54,816 nt of DNA from Frankia sp. AgKG'84/4 (GCF_023242965.2 NZ_JALKFU020000001.1:1-54816); one strand, 5' to 3'; counted from the first letter of the stretch, positions 32,590-40,946 are shown. The notes: a model not told the origin generated them from the sequence alone. Numbers and translations are program-made.

Positions 32590-32612
32590 TTATTTGACGT
32601 GATGTCGGGTAA
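32590..32612. promoter_or_regulatory. Degenerate palindrome before HTH gene copy 2
   Basis: TTATTTGACGTGATGTCGGG(TAA) keeps the GAC..GTC core and outer TTA/TAA arms of the 31604-31626 site at the same distance from the gene. Confidence 0.6.
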
Positions 32613-32629
32613 TCTTTACATTGCTGATC

Positions 32630-32789
32630 GTGGGAAAGAGCTCGGCCGAGGGCCGACGAAACGAGGTCCGCGGGGCCGGGCGGGCCGCCGCGCCGCCCCA
32701 GGCCGAGCTGGCCAGCGCCGTGAGGGTCACCCGGCAGCCCATCGCGACGTCACCCGTGCTATCCACCGCAGCGACGGAAGGGTTGGCCC
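32630..32789 (+). pseudogene. Broken HTH regulator of duplicated module (copy 2)
   Basis: GKSSAEGRRNEVRGAGRAAA then QAELASAVRVTRQPIA follows copy 1 closely, then jumps past the recognition helix and C-terminal half (about 45 residues deleted) and runs out of frame. Substitutions in the turn (VGVTRQTIA to VRVTRQPIA) suggest relaxed selection before the deletion. Confidence 0.78.
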
Positions 32790-33383
32790 ATGAACCAGCT
32801 CATTGACGGTCCCGAGCACGAGGGGACGAGTGCTCCATCCGGGGTGGACGACAACCCGTCCGCATCCAGCGTCGACTACGACGGACGGTTCCTTCGGGTC
32901 GCAGCCTTCGTCGGCGAGCTCGGCCACCCCTTCTATGCCGAGGAGCGCCAGCGCGACGTCTGGAACGAGGCCAGCGCCGTCGGCTTTCAGTTCCTGTCCT
33001 GGCTCGTGATGGTGGCAGCGGCCGCGATGGTTTGGATCGGCGGCGCGTCCGCCGTCCCCTACGCGCTCGCGATGAGCGTGCTCCTGATCCTGGCCACTCT
33101 GGTGACACTCGAATACTCCAAACGGCTCGGCGTCGAAGCGTTCGGCGCGCAGGGCAAGGCGTCGGCGCGGAGGATGCTACTGCGCGCCGCGCCGGTCTTC
33201 ACCCTTCAGGCCGCCTTCTGGATCGGCATCCTGCACGCATGGGATGCCCTGGATGCCGATCACCCCCTTCGCTGGGTCATCCGGCTCGCGGTGGCGTTGA
33301 CGGCGGGCATCGCGACGGCCCTGTGGCGACGGCGCCGGGCCCGGCGGGATGCGCACCAGGCCGACCAGCGCGTCGAGGACTGA
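32790..33383 (+). CDS. Four-helix membrane protein, intact member of duplicated HTH module
   Basis: The 197-residue protein has a cytoplasmic N-terminus of about 65 residues, then hydrophobic segments at FLSWLVMVAAAAMVWIGG, YALAMSVLLILATLVTLEY, VFTLQAAFWIGILHAW and WVIRLAVALTAGIATALW, and a basic tail. It is like the small DUF-type transmembrane proteins encoded beside compact HTH regulators; no enzymatic motif is visible. It starts MNQLIDG like the truncated copy at 31943. Confidence 0.85.
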   Translation: MNQLIDGPEHEGTSAPSGVDDNPSASSVDYDGRFLRVAAFVGELGHPFYAEERQRDVWNEASAVGFQFLSWLVMVAAAAMVWIGGASAVPYALAMSVLLILATLVTLEYSKRLGVEAFGAQGKASARRMLLRAAPVFTLQAAFWIGILHAWDALDADHPLRWVIRLAVALTAGIATALWRRRRARRDAHQADQRVED

Positions 33384-33504
33384 CCGGCCCCGACGAGCTC
33401 GGCGCACGAGCACCGACGCCGAGGACATCCGACCGCGACCACGATCGCCGACAGCGGAAGGGTGAGTATCAGCCAACGCAGCGCTGGCCTCGCCCGACGT
33501 GCCT

Positions 33505-33594
33505 CGGCCAACGTCGACCGGGGTGCTCATAGCTGGCTCTGAATGGTAACTAGCAGAATGGCAGCGGCCAGGCAGGCCGACCTGGCATCCAGCC
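33505..33594 (-). pseudogene. Remnant of the small membrane pair found intact at 48386-48747
   Basis: DARSACLAAAILLVTIQSQL and a stop, overlapped by MSTPVDV, matches the junction of the two genes at 48508-48511 (..ACLAAAILLVAMQSQL / MSTPVDL). Only about 30 codons survive. The rest of 33384-33734 shows no gene. Confidence 0.75.
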
Positions 33595-33734
33595 CGTTCG
33601 GACCAGCTCTCACTCCAACCACCGACGGGGCGGGGGCACCGCGCCGGAAACACGATGTCGGATTTCCGCCAGCATTCGGCCAGGGGCCGACGCTAGTTTC
33701 GACCGCAGCGGGGGCGGACACCATGGAGGCAAGA

Positions 33735-34472
33735 ATGCCGAGCATCGTTCTCATCACCGGCGGAAACCGGGGCCTGGGCTTCGCGGCGGCCAGGTTGCTG
33801 ATCCAAACAGGTGCCACCGTCGTCATAGGCGCGCGCCAGGAAGCAGCCGCCCACGCGGCCGTCGACGCGTTGAGCGAAGGACCTGGCAAGGTTGACTGGG
33901 TCCACCTCGACGTCACCAGTACGACAATCATGCGAACCGCCGCGGCCGCCATCCGAGATCGGTACTGCCGACTTGATGTTCTAGTGAACAACGCCGGCAT
34001 TCTGCCCGAGGCAACGGACGCCATCGAACCCGAGTTCGCCGACCCGGACGTCTTCCAGCGAACGTTCGAAACAAACGTGTTCGGCGCGGTCTCGGCCACC
34101 GAGATATTTCTGCCATTGCTACGGAAGAGTCACGCGGGTCGAATCGTCAACGTGTCCTCCACGATGGGCTCGCTCACCGACCAGAACAACCCGCAGTCCC
34201 CGTACTACCCGATGCTCCTGCCCGCCTACAGGAGCTCGAAGGCCGCGCTGAACAGCCTCACCGTCGAGCTCGCGAAGAGCCTCCGAGAAACGCCGATCAA
34301 GGTCACCACCGTGTGCCCGGGTTTCGTGCGGACAGAGCTGACCCCGATGAACAGGCAACAGGCGCCGCTGAGCCCCGACCAGGCCGCGCAGGTCGTGGTA
34401 ACCGCGGCGATGCTGCCCGCGCACGCCGAGTCCGGCATGTTCATCGATGCCAACGGACCGGTGCCCTGGTAG
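33735..34472 (+). CDS. Short-chain dehydrogenase/reductase
   Basis: The 245-residue SDR has the cofactor motif LITGGNRGLGFAAARLL, NNAG (VLVNNAGILPEAT), catalytic Ser in IVNVSSTMGSL and YxxxK in AYRSSKAALNSL, and the C-terminal CPGFVRTEL. ATG 33735 follows GGAGG by four bases; in-frame codons upstream lack support. GARQEAA after beta 2 suggests NADP preference. The substrate is unknown. Confidence 0.93.
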   Translation: MPSIVLITGGNRGLGFAAARLLIQTGATVVIGARQEAAAHAAVDALSEGPGKVDWVHLDVTSTTIMRTAAAAIRDRYCRLDVLVNNAGILPEATDAIEPEFADPDVFQRTFETNVFGAVSATEIFLPLLRKSHAGRIVNVSSTMGSLTDQNNPQSPYYPMLLPAYRSSKAALNSLTVELAKSLRETPIKVTTVCPGFVRTELTPMNRQQAPLSPDQAAQVVVTAAMLPAHAESGMFIDANGPVPW

Positions 34473-34475
34473 CCA

Positions 34476-34535
34476 GGGCCGCCCCATCAGGCCGAGTCCA
34501 ATGACGGTCACGGGTGTCTCGGTGCTGTTGCTCAT
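34476..34535 (-). pseudogene. 5' scrap of an NAD(P)-dependent 6PGDH/imine-reductase-type gene
   Basis: MSNSTETPVTVIGLGLMGRP is the start and GxGxMG nucleotide-binding motif of the 3-hydroxyisobutyrate/imine reductase family, which then breaks into SDR flanking sequence. It faces the MerR remnant, as the usual divergent MerR/reductase pair would. Confidence 0.65.
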
Positions 34536-34594
34536 GGCAGCATCGTCGACGTTGATGCCGGTCTGAAGGTCAAGCAAAAGTCGACCGAGGTTCA

Positions 34595-34861
34595 TTGCGA
34601 ATCGGAGAACTGAGTCGTCGGACGGGCGTCAACGGCCATCAGCTGCGCTACTACGAGGCCCAGGGTCTGCTGACGACACGCCGTCGCGCGAATGGCTACC
34701 GCGAATACGACGAGAGCGCCGTGCTGCGGATGAGCCAGATCCGGCAACTCCTCGGCGCGGGCCTGTCCTCCGAGGAGATCGTCGGCCTGCTGCTCTGCGC
34801 GGTCGGGAGACCCCGGAGCTGCCTGGCTGACCCGAGTTCCTGGCCACAATGCGGTCGCGGC
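34595..34861 (+). pseudogene. MerR regulator broken by frameshift and stop
   Basis: It starts (TTG) RIGELSRRTGVNGHQLRYYE then AQGLLTTRRRANGYREY, a standard MerR helix-turn-helix and wing. Near 34800 it shifts frame: ETPELPG, a TGA, then PEFLATMRSRLRRLNDQM, the normal MerR dimerisation helix. After NDQM the sequence passes directly into a TetR gene. It is the probable regulator of the 6PGDH-type gene now reduced to a 5' scrap. Confidence 0.82.
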
Positions 34862-35403
34862 TTCGGCGCCTGAACGACCAGATGGGGGGATACCCGGAGA
34901 CGACGGTCAGCATGATCGCCGAAGAGGTCGGGGTCGCGTCGCGGACCTGCTTCCGGCACTTCCCAACCAAGCCGGACATGGTCCTCTGGGACGCCGCCGA
35001 CTACGACCTACTGGCCCACTTCCGCGCCCGTCCGACAGGCGAGGGCGTCATCACCGCCTTCCGCGAGGCCCTGCGCGCCGGCTATGCCACGCAGAGCCCC
35101 GACCAGCGCGTTCTGGAGCAGCACCGCGCTGATCTCATCGCCGCGATACCCGAAATCCGCGCGGCGCACCTGGATCACCTCACCTCCGCCGCACACGAGT
35201 TCACCGCTGCAGTCGCGGAGCGTTCCGGACGCCAGCCGGCGGACCGCGACGTCGTCGCCGTCAGCGGCGCCATCATCGGCATCATGATGATCAGTCAACT
35301 CGACGTCTCCAGGCGAGCCGCGCCATCCTCGCCGCACCGCGACCCGGCCGCCGCCATCGACGACGCCCTGGCCCGGCTGGAACGGGGATTCGGCGTTCTC
35401 TGA
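34849..35403 (+). pseudogene. MerR-TetR chimeric frame; TetR missing its first helix
   Basis: The frame opens inside the MerR dimerisation helix (MRSRLRRLNDQM) and continues GYPETTVSMIAEEVGVASRT then CFRHFPTKPDMVLWDAADYD, a TetR helix-turn-helix lacking about 20 N-terminal residues but with a complete ligand domain. A 184-residue protein could be made. DNA binding is doubtful without helix 1, though the MerR helix now occupies its place. Deletion between two regulator genes is the simplest origin. Confidence 0.78.
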
Positions 35404-35529
35404 CCCGAAGTACGCGGCCAGGAGGGCCCACCAACACAACGTGTCAATCAGTGGAAGGTGGCGATCTGACTTTCACCGTCCGATAGCCCCGGTGCCGCTC
35501 CTGGCGGGCCATCAGCGTCTGAGACACGC

Positions 35530-35567
35530 GAGACCGTCTCCACTCGTCCTGGCCGAGACGGTGTCTC
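35530..35567. terminator. Hairpin between TetR remnant and epimerase gene end
   Basis: GAGACCGTCTC and GAGACGGTGTCTC form a stem around a 14-base loop (each half is itself nearly palindromic). It lies between two convergent genes and may terminate both. Confidence 0.5.
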
Positions 35568-35573
35568 GCTCGG

Positions 35574-36497
35574 TCAGGATCCGGACGCGGCTGGAGGCAC
35601 AGCCATCTCCTTGAGTACCGCGTCGAGTGAGGTGGCGTCGATGTCCAGTGCGGCGCGGGTGGCGGAGGCGTCGAGCAGCGTCGGCCGGTCAAACAGGTAA
35701 AGCATCTCCAGTACCTCGGCCACCACCGAGTCGTCCCGTCCCAGCCGCTCCAGGTCCGTGGCGGATAGCGCTGCCAGCACAGGCTTCGACTCGCCCGCCG
35801 TCGCGGCCAGGCGGCCGGCGAGCTCCCGAACCGACAGCTGCGACGTCGACGGCACATGCCAGGCCCGGCCCCAGGACTGCTCGTGCCGGGCCGCGGCGAC
35901 CAGCGTCCGCGCCACATCGCCCACGTAGCTCCAGGCATGTGGGGCATCGAGATCCCCCGGGTAGGCACCCGGCTGGCCAGCCAGCACCGCCGGCGCCACG
36001 AGCAGGCAGAACAGCGAGGCCACACCGGCCCCCAGGAAGTCGCTCGCGCGCACCTCGGTCACCCGGACCCGGCCGGCGTCGTGGGCCGCCAGCGCGTCGG
36101 CCCACATCTGCGCCCGGACCTGACCCTTCACCGAGCTGGGCGAGATCGCGTAGTCCTCGGTCAGCGGGCCGTCCGACATCCCGTAGCAGTAGATGTTGCT
36201 GAGCATGACGTAGTCGGTGCCCGCCCGCTCCGCGCCGGCCAGCATCGCAGCCGCCAGCGGCGGGAACTCCGCTGGCCATCGGTCGTACGGCGGTGCGGCG
36301 CAGTTGAACAGGGCCTTCGCTCCCGTGGCCAGCTCCGCGAGACGGGCGGCGTCGGTGGCGTCGGCGGCAATCCGCTCGATCCGCCCGTGCACGGGCCCAC
36401 TGCCGCGCCGGGTGACGAGCCGCACCCGCTCCCCGGTGTCGGCCAGCAGCCGCGCAGCGGCCGACCCCGTCGCTCCCGCTCCCACAATGACGTACAT
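35574..36497 (-). CDS. NAD(P)-binding epimerase/dehydratase-family protein
   Basis: The 307-residue extended-SDR-like protein starts MYVIVGAGATGSAAARLLAD (GxGxxG variant), with IERIAADATDAARLAELATG and YVMLSNIYCYG where the SDR Tyr lies. GGGAG precedes the ATG. A typical YxxxK pair is hard to place (ISPSSVKGQVRAQMW may hold the Lys), so it may be an atypical or non-catalytic member. It is divergent from the GlxA-type regulator, which probably controls it. Confidence 0.88.
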   Translation of the reverse strand: MYVIVGAGATGSAAARLLADTGERVRLVTRRGSGPVHGRIERIAADATDAARLAELATGAKALFNCAAPPYDRWPAEFPPLAAAMLAGAERAGTDYVMLSNIYCYGMSDGPLTEDYAISPSSVKGQVRAQMWADALAAHDAGRVRVTEVRASDFLGAGVASLFCLLVAPAVLAGQPGAYPGDLDAPHAWSYVGDVARTLVAAARHEQSWGRAWHVPSTSQLSVRELAGRLAATAGESKPVLAALSATDLERLGRDDSVVAEVLEMLYLFDRPTLLDASATRAALDIDATSLDAVLKEMAVPPAASGS

Positions 36498-36625
36498 CCA
36501 CAACTCCCGCGTTGACGTGATGGTCTGGTCCTCGCCGCGGAACGACGACCGCGACAGGTCAACCCTCTGCGATGGGCGGCGGATACGGTAGTGGCCTGAT
36601 TGCCAGATCTACGGAGGTTCGGGCC

Positions 36626-37606
36626 ATGCCGGCAGCCTGGCTGGAGCGGCGCGTGCACCGGGTCGCCGTCATCGCGGTACCCCCCGCCACGACCTTCGAC
36701 CTGTCCATCCCCGAGCTCGTCCTCGGTGGTACGACGATCGAGGGTCGGGCGGGCTACCAGGTGACGATCTGCACCGCCCGGCCCGGGCCGGTGACGCCCG
36801 GGGGCAGTGGCCTGGACGTCGTCGTCTCGCGCGACCTGGCGGCGATCGACGATGCCGACACGGTCATCGTCACCGGGACCGGCGCCCGCGACGACATCGA
36901 CCCGCGGGTGCTCGACGCGCTGCGCCGGGCCTCGGCCATGGGAAAACGGGTTGCGTCCATCTGCACCGGCGCGTTCGTCCTGGCCGAGGCTGGTCTGCTG
37001 GACGGCCGAGTCGCCACCACCTACTGGGCCCGGTCCGCGGAGTTCACCGCCCGGTTCCCCGCCGTGGACCTGCGCCCCGATGTCCTCTACATCGAGGACG
37101 GCAATGTGCTCACCTCCGCTGGCCTGGCCGCCGGTATCGATCTGTGCCTGCACCTCGTCCGCGTCGACTACGGCGCCGCCACCGCCAATGCGGCCGCCCG
37201 GCTGCTCGTCGCCGCGCCGGTGCGCCCCGGTGGGCAGACCCAGTTCATCGAGCGACCTCTGCCCGCCACCACCGGCATCTCGCTGGCGGCGACCCGCGCG
37301 TGGGCGCTCGGCCGGCTCGGCGAGCCGCTCACCCGGGCCGATCTCGCGGCGCATGCCCGGATCAGCGTTCGCAGCCTGGCCCGCCAGTTCCAGGCCGAGA
37401 CCGGCCTCAGCCCACTCCAGTGGCTGCTCCACCAGCGCGTTCTGCGAGCTCGGGAACTCCTCGAGACCACCGACCTGCCGATGCCGCAGGTGGCCCGCCT
37501 CAGCGGCCTGGCGACAACCGACTCGCTGCGCCAGCATCTTGTGCGGCGAACCGGCCTTACCCCCACCGCTTACCGGGCCACGTTCACCCACTCCGCAGCC
37601 AGCTGA
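36626..37606 (+). CDS. GlxA-type AraC-family regulator with DJ-1/PfpI-like domain
   Basis: The 326-residue protein has an N-terminal amidotransferase-like DJ-1/PfpI domain (VIAVPPATTFDLSIPELVLG; VASICTGAFVLAEAGLLDGR with the elbow Cys) and a C-terminal AraC domain of two helix-turn-helices (HARISVRSLARQFQAETGLS, ARLSGLATTDSLRQHLVRRT). The inert PfpI fold probably senses a ligand. ATG 36626 has GGAGG eight bases upstream. It is divergent from the epimerase gene. Confidence 0.93.
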   Translation: MPAAWLERRVHRVAVIAVPPATTFDLSIPELVLGGTTIEGRAGYQVTICTARPGPVTPGGSGLDVVVSRDLAAIDDADTVIVTGTGARDDIDPRVLDALRRASAMGKRVASICTGAFVLAEAGLLDGRVATTYWARSAEFTARFPAVDLRPDVLYIEDGNVLTSAGLAAGIDLCLHLVRVDYGAATANAAARLLVAAPVRPGGQTQFIERPLPATTGISLAATRAWALGRLGEPLTRADLAAHARISVRSLARQFQAETGLSPLQWLLHQRVLRARELLETTDLPMPQVARLSGLATTDSLRQHLVRRTGLTPTAYRATFTHSAAS

Positions 37607-37647
37607 TCCGACCCGACAACGGGATTGAGACCCGCGCCGGAGACGGA

Positions 37648-37678
37648 TTGACTCTCCAGTCGGTGGAGGCTCGAGGAT
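37648..37678 (+). promoter_or_regulatory. MerR-type promoter with 19-bp spacer
   Basis: TTGACT (37648-37653) and GAGGAT (37673-37678) are 19 bp apart; the spacer opens with the dyad CTCCA-GTCGG-TGGAG. MerR regulators twist such over-long promoters. The predicted start falls at the ATG (37685), implying a leaderless, self-regulated gene. Confidence 0.6.
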
Positions 37679-37684
37679 CGCTGC

Positions 37685-38575
37685 ATGCTGATCGGCCAGC
37701 TGGCAGCGAGCACCGGGCTCTCGGTACGGACGTTGCGGTTCTACGCCGACGCCGGCGTGCTGCCCGCCGAGGGACGCTCGACGTCGGGCTACCGGCTGTT
37801 CGGGCCGGACGCCGTGGCCCGGGCGCGGCTGGTTCGCACCCTGCGCGAGCTCGGCGTCGGCCTGGACGACATCAGGCGGGTGCTCGGCGCCGAAGCGTCC
37901 CTGGCCGATGTTGCCGCCGAACACGCACGCGCTCTCGACGCCCAGATTCGCGTGCTGCGACTGCAGCGCGCGGTGCTGCGCGCCTTCACCGGATCCACCG
38001 ACCCCGAGGAGCTGGCACGGATGACCGACCTGACCAACCAGACGGCCGAGGAGCGCCGCCGGATCGTCGACGACTACCTCGACGCGGTCTTCGGCGACAG
38101 TCCCAGTGCTGTCGCCGACAGGCTGGCCATGGGCGCGCCCGAACTGCCCGAGGACCCCACCCCGGAGCAGGTCGCGGCCTGGGTGGAGATCGCCGAGCTG
38201 CTGCGCGATCCCGACTTCATCGCCACCAGCCGCCGGATGGCCGAGCGGGCCCGCGCCGAAGGCCCGGAGCCGGACGTGGCGCGGTTCGACGTCGGTAAGG
38301 CCGTCGGTGAGATCGCCGGCCCCGCCGCCCGCGCCGGTGTCAACCCGGCCTCCCGCGAAGCCCTGACAGTGGTCGAGCGTCTGGAAGCGCTCAGCCCGAA
38401 CCCGCCGGAGAACCGCACCGACGTCGCCGACCGCATTGATGCTTTCACCGACCGCCGGATCGGCCGCTACTGGACCCTGGTCGGCATCATCAACGGCTGG
38501 GCCCCCACCCAGGCGCCCACCGATATCATCGACACCTGGGAGTGGTACGCCCGAGCGCTGCGCGCCCATTCCTGA
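37685..38575 (+). CDS. MerR-family regulator with long effector domain
   Basis: The 296-residue regulator has a MerR helix-turn-helix and wing (MLIGQLAASTGLSVRTLRFY, GYRLFGPDAVARARLVRTLR) and a coiled dimerisation helix. A roughly 170-residue C-terminal domain (TAEERRRIVDDYLDAVFGDS .. RRIGRYWTLVGIINGW) suggests binding of a bulky ligand, as in the TipA-like or long MerR proteins. No target gene is adjacent on the plus strand. Its 3' end overlaps the convergent membrane gene by about 110 bp, which looks secondary. Confidence 0.9.
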   Translation: MLIGQLAASTGLSVRTLRFYADAGVLPAEGRSTSGYRLFGPDAVARARLVRTLRELGVGLDDIRRVLGAEASLADVAAEHARALDAQIRVLRLQRAVLRAFTGSTDPEELARMTDLTNQTAEERRRIVDDYLDAVFGDSPSAVADRLAMGAPELPEDPTPEQVAAWVEIAELLRDPDFIATSRRMAERARAEGPEPDVARFDVGKAVGEIAGPAARAGVNPASREALTVVERLEALSPNPPENRTDVADRIDAFTDRRIGRYWTLVGIINGWAPTQAPTDIIDTWEWYARALRAHS

Positions 38576-39225
38576 CGCCCTACCCGGCCCGTGGCGGACC
38601 CGGTCGACCGACGGTCCGAGTCGCGGCGGCTCGGGGCGGGGTCGTCGGGGAGCAGCAGTCGGTCGAGGAGCCAGACCGCTGGGAGGGCCATCGCCACGGC
38701 ATCGAGATAGTGGCAGGCCATAGCGCCCAGACAGGTCGGGCCGCCCCAGGCGTTGACGGTGAAGTTCGGGTCCAGGCCGCCGAGAACCTGCTCACCAACG
38801 CGCCAGCAGAAGTACAGCGGCAGCGCGGCCGGAAGCACCGCGGCGGCCAGCCGCACGAGCACAGCCGGCCGGTGTCGAGCGGCTGACATTGTGCGCCGCA
38901 GGCGACGGGCCGCCGATCTGTCGAGAGGCGCCAACAGAAACAGCCGGCTGGCGCTGGCCGGCCGGACCCGGCGACGGCGCAACCAGGCGCCACCGAGTAG
39001 CACCGCGCACAGGACGAGTACCCCCAGGTGCGGCCACCACGCGGCGGTGCCCGAGCTGTGTCCCTCCCGAACCGGTGACCGGTGAAGGTAGCTGACGCCA
39101 CCGGACGCAAGGCCCGCGCCCAGCAGCGCCAGGCACAGCCCCACGAGCGGCAGGGACAGCTGCCGGGCGACGGCGCCAGCCGGCGTTCCGGGGGACGACG
39201 TCGAGAATCTGGCGGTCGATTTCAT
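38467..39225 (-). CDS. Small polytopic membrane protein, 3' end overrunning into MerR gene
   Basis: The protein has hydrophobic segments at LPLVGLCLALLGAGLASGGV, PHLGVLVLCAVLLGGAWL, LAAAVLPAALPLYFCW and YLDAVAMALPAVWLLDRLLL, consistent with four or five helices. I do not recognise the family. The polar tail after RLLLPDDPAPSRR reads through 110 bp of the convergent MerR gene, so the original stop has probably been lost. GTCGAA-rich sequence upstream gives no clear promoter. Confidence 0.65.
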   Translation of the reverse strand: MKSTARFSTSSPGTPAGAVARQLSLPLVGLCLALLGAGLASGGVSYLHRSPVREGHSSGTAAWWPHLGVLVLCAVLLGGAWLRRRRVRPASASRLFLLAPLDRSAARRLRRTMSAARHRPAVLVRLAAAVLPAALPLYFCWRVGEQVLGGLDPNFTVNAWGGPTCLGAMACHYLDAVAMALPAVWLLDRLLLPDDPAPSRRDSDRRSTGSATGRVGRQEWARSARAYHSQVSMISVGAWVGAQPLMMPTRVQ

Positions 39226-39379
39226 GAGACTGAATGTCGAGCCTGTGGCCCGATCCGTCGTCCGGCCGCAGTCTCGACTTCAGCTCCACCCGCCCGGCGT
39301 CCCCGCCGCCGAGGCGCTGCTGAACCGGGACGATCTCGGGCCGCTGCCCCCACCCGCGGGTGAAGCCCGCTGACGTCGG

Positions 39380-39513
39380 TCAGCCGGCGAGCATGTCGGT
39401 GTCGATGCCGCCGGGTAGGCCCCGACCACCTCGACGTCCCGGCCGCGCAGCTCCGCCCGCAGGGACTGGGTGACGGAATGCGCCGCAGCCTTCGACGCGC
39501 AGTATCCCGCCAT
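39380..39513 (-). pseudogene. 3' fragment of a short-chain dehydrogenase gene
   Basis: AGYCASKAAAHSVTQSLRAE then LRGRDVEVVGAYP contains the SDR YxxxK (YCASK), then changes frame to PGGIDTDMLAG and a stop, the usual end. Cofactor and Ser motifs are missing. It is divergent from an AraC remnant that has also lost its 5' part. Confidence 0.75.
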
Positions 39514-39529
39514 TCCCCACCGACGGCCG

Positions 39530-40159
39530 GCTCGACGTCGGGCCCCGGCCGGCGCGGACCAGGATCCTGTGCGCCTCCTACCGACACGATCCCGCGGTCG
39601 CCACGCCGCTGTTCACGGTGCTGCCGGAGGTGGTGCACCTGCCCGCCGGGACACCCGGCGCCGGCCCGCTCGCCGACACCGTCCGGCTGCTCGCGGGCGA
39701 ACTCGCCGAACCCGGGCCAGCTACCGGCTCGTCGATGTCCTGCTCATCCATGTGCTGCGGGCCTGGCTGCAGGTCACGCCGACCAGGCCGTCAGCCTCCT
39801 GGCCGCGTGCCCTGAACGACCCCGTGGCCACCGCGGTGCTCAACGCCCTGCACGCCGACCCCAGCCGCGCCTGGACGCTGAACTCGCTCGCCGACCATGT
39901 GGCTGTCTCCCGTGCCACCCTGGCCCGCCGCTTTCCCGCCCTGGTCGGGGAGACCCAGGCGGCCTACCTCACCCGCTGGCGCATGGACCTGGCCGCCCGC
40001 CGGCTGCGTGACACCGACGACCCGATCGAGGTTATCGCCCGCGCCGTCGGCTACACCTCCGAGTACGCGTTCTCCCGCGCGTTCTCCCGCGACCGCGCCC
40101 TCCCGCCCGGGCGCTACCGCGTCCAGAGCAGAGCCCGGCACATTGCCGATGGCGGGTAG
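39530..40159 (+). pseudogene. AraC regulator lacking its 5' part, frameshifted
   Basis: RILCASYRHDPAVATPLFTV then LPEVVHLPAGTPGAGPLADT is the second half of an AraC cupin domain; after GELAEPGP a frameshift (about 39717) leads to SYRLVDVLLIHVLRAWLQ and a complete AraC DNA-binding domain (LADHVAVSRATLARRFPALV, ARAVGYTSEYAFSRAFSRDR). A single-base change plus loss of the first ~60 codons inactivated it. An AraC/SDR divergent pair is a common actinobacterial arrangement. Confidence 0.8.
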
Positions 40160-40206
40160 GGCCCGCAGGGCTGGTCGCCGAGCGGCAGTGACTGATCCAG
40201 GTCCGG

Positions 40207-40824
40207 TCAGTGCGCGGTGCACTCCCACCGCTCGTAATAGGTGATGCTTTCCACCGATGGTCGTGCCGCCGGGCGGAAGTCGTTGGTGGTCAGATAGGCG
40301 ACCGGAAGCAGCGCCACCTGGGTGACGTCATCGGGGATGTCGAGCAGGGCGGCGACGTCGGCCTCGTGGCCGTTCAGGTGGTAGGCCGTGATCGTCGTGC
40401 CGAGCCCGCGGCTGCGAAGGGCGAGCTGGAAGCTCCAGATCGCCGGATACACCGAGCCGTAGAAGGCGTTCGCACTCGGGCCCTCCGCGCCCGGACTGCC
40501 GATCATGGCAGCGAGTACGAACACCGGCACCCGGTCGAGAACCTCGACCAGGTGCTGGCCCGATGCGAGGACCGCCGGACTGACCAGATGGCCGTACCGG
40601 GCCTGTGAGATCCGCGCCGGCTCCCTGACGTGTGCGGCGACGGCCTGCCGCGTCGCCTGGTCACGGATGACCAGCCAGCGGATGCTTGAGAGCAGGGCTC
40701 CGGCCGCAGGCGCCTGTATCGCGATCCGCAGGCACTCTGTGATGGCCTCGGGCTCCACCGGCCGGTCGAGGTCAAGCTTGCGGCGCACCGACCGGGTCGT
40801 GGTCAGCAACGTGTCGACATCCAT
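40207..40824 (-). CDS. Nitroreductase-family flavoprotein
   Basis: The 205-residue protein is an FMN-dependent nitroreductase: the N-terminal TTRSVRRKLDLDRPVEPEAI (SxRR FMN motif), VYPAIWSFQLALRSRGLGTT and the C-terminal domain with LPVAYLTTNDFRPAARPS. It reduces nitro- or quinone compounds with NAD(P)H. It is divergent from the TetR gene with a perfect 38-bp palindrome between, so repression by TetR is likely. Confidence 0.93.
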   Translation of the reverse strand: MDVDTLLTTTRSVRRKLDLDRPVEPEAITECLRIAIQAPAAGALLSSIRWLVIRDQATRQAVAAHVREPARISQARYGHLVSPAVLASGQHLVEVLDRVPVFVLAAMIGSPGAEGPSANAFYGSVYPAIWSFQLALRSRGLGTTITAYHLNGHEADVAALLDIPDDVTQVALLPVAYLTTNDFRPAARPSVESITYYERWECTAH

Positions 40825-40840
40825 GATGCTCCTGATCGGC

Positions 40841-40878
40841 GTTTGACTTACGATGTAAGCTTACATCGTAAGTCAAAC
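40841..40878. promoter_or_regulatory. Perfect 38-bp palindrome, TetR operator
   Basis: Half-site GTTTGACTTACGATGTAAG is followed by its exact complement in reverse. It lies 17 bp before the nitroreductase ATG and 69 bp before the TetR ATG. The repeated TTACGATGTAA/TTACATCGTAA core suggests binding of two TetR dimers. The outer TTGACT arms also serve as -35 boxes in both directions. Confidence 0.88.
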
Positions 40879-40946
40879 AGCGCCCCTTCGCCTACAGTTG
40901 CGTTCGGATGTGTCCGAAGCCGACGACAACGCGGAGGGTGGGAACC

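Noticed and set aside
37600-37684. tRNA-like or riboswitch structure before MerR gene
   Set aside because: The dyad is fully explained by a MerR promoter, and no conserved RNA fold could be recognised.
36161-38569. 802-codon open frame on the minus strand
   Set aside because: It is a GC-rich antisense shadow across the epimerase, AraC and MerR genes, with Gly/Arg/Ala-rich low-complexity translation and no domain.
38578-38886. Plus-strand frame downstream of the MerR gene
   Set aside because: It is the antisense of the membrane protein at 38467-39225, which has clear hydrophobic segments.
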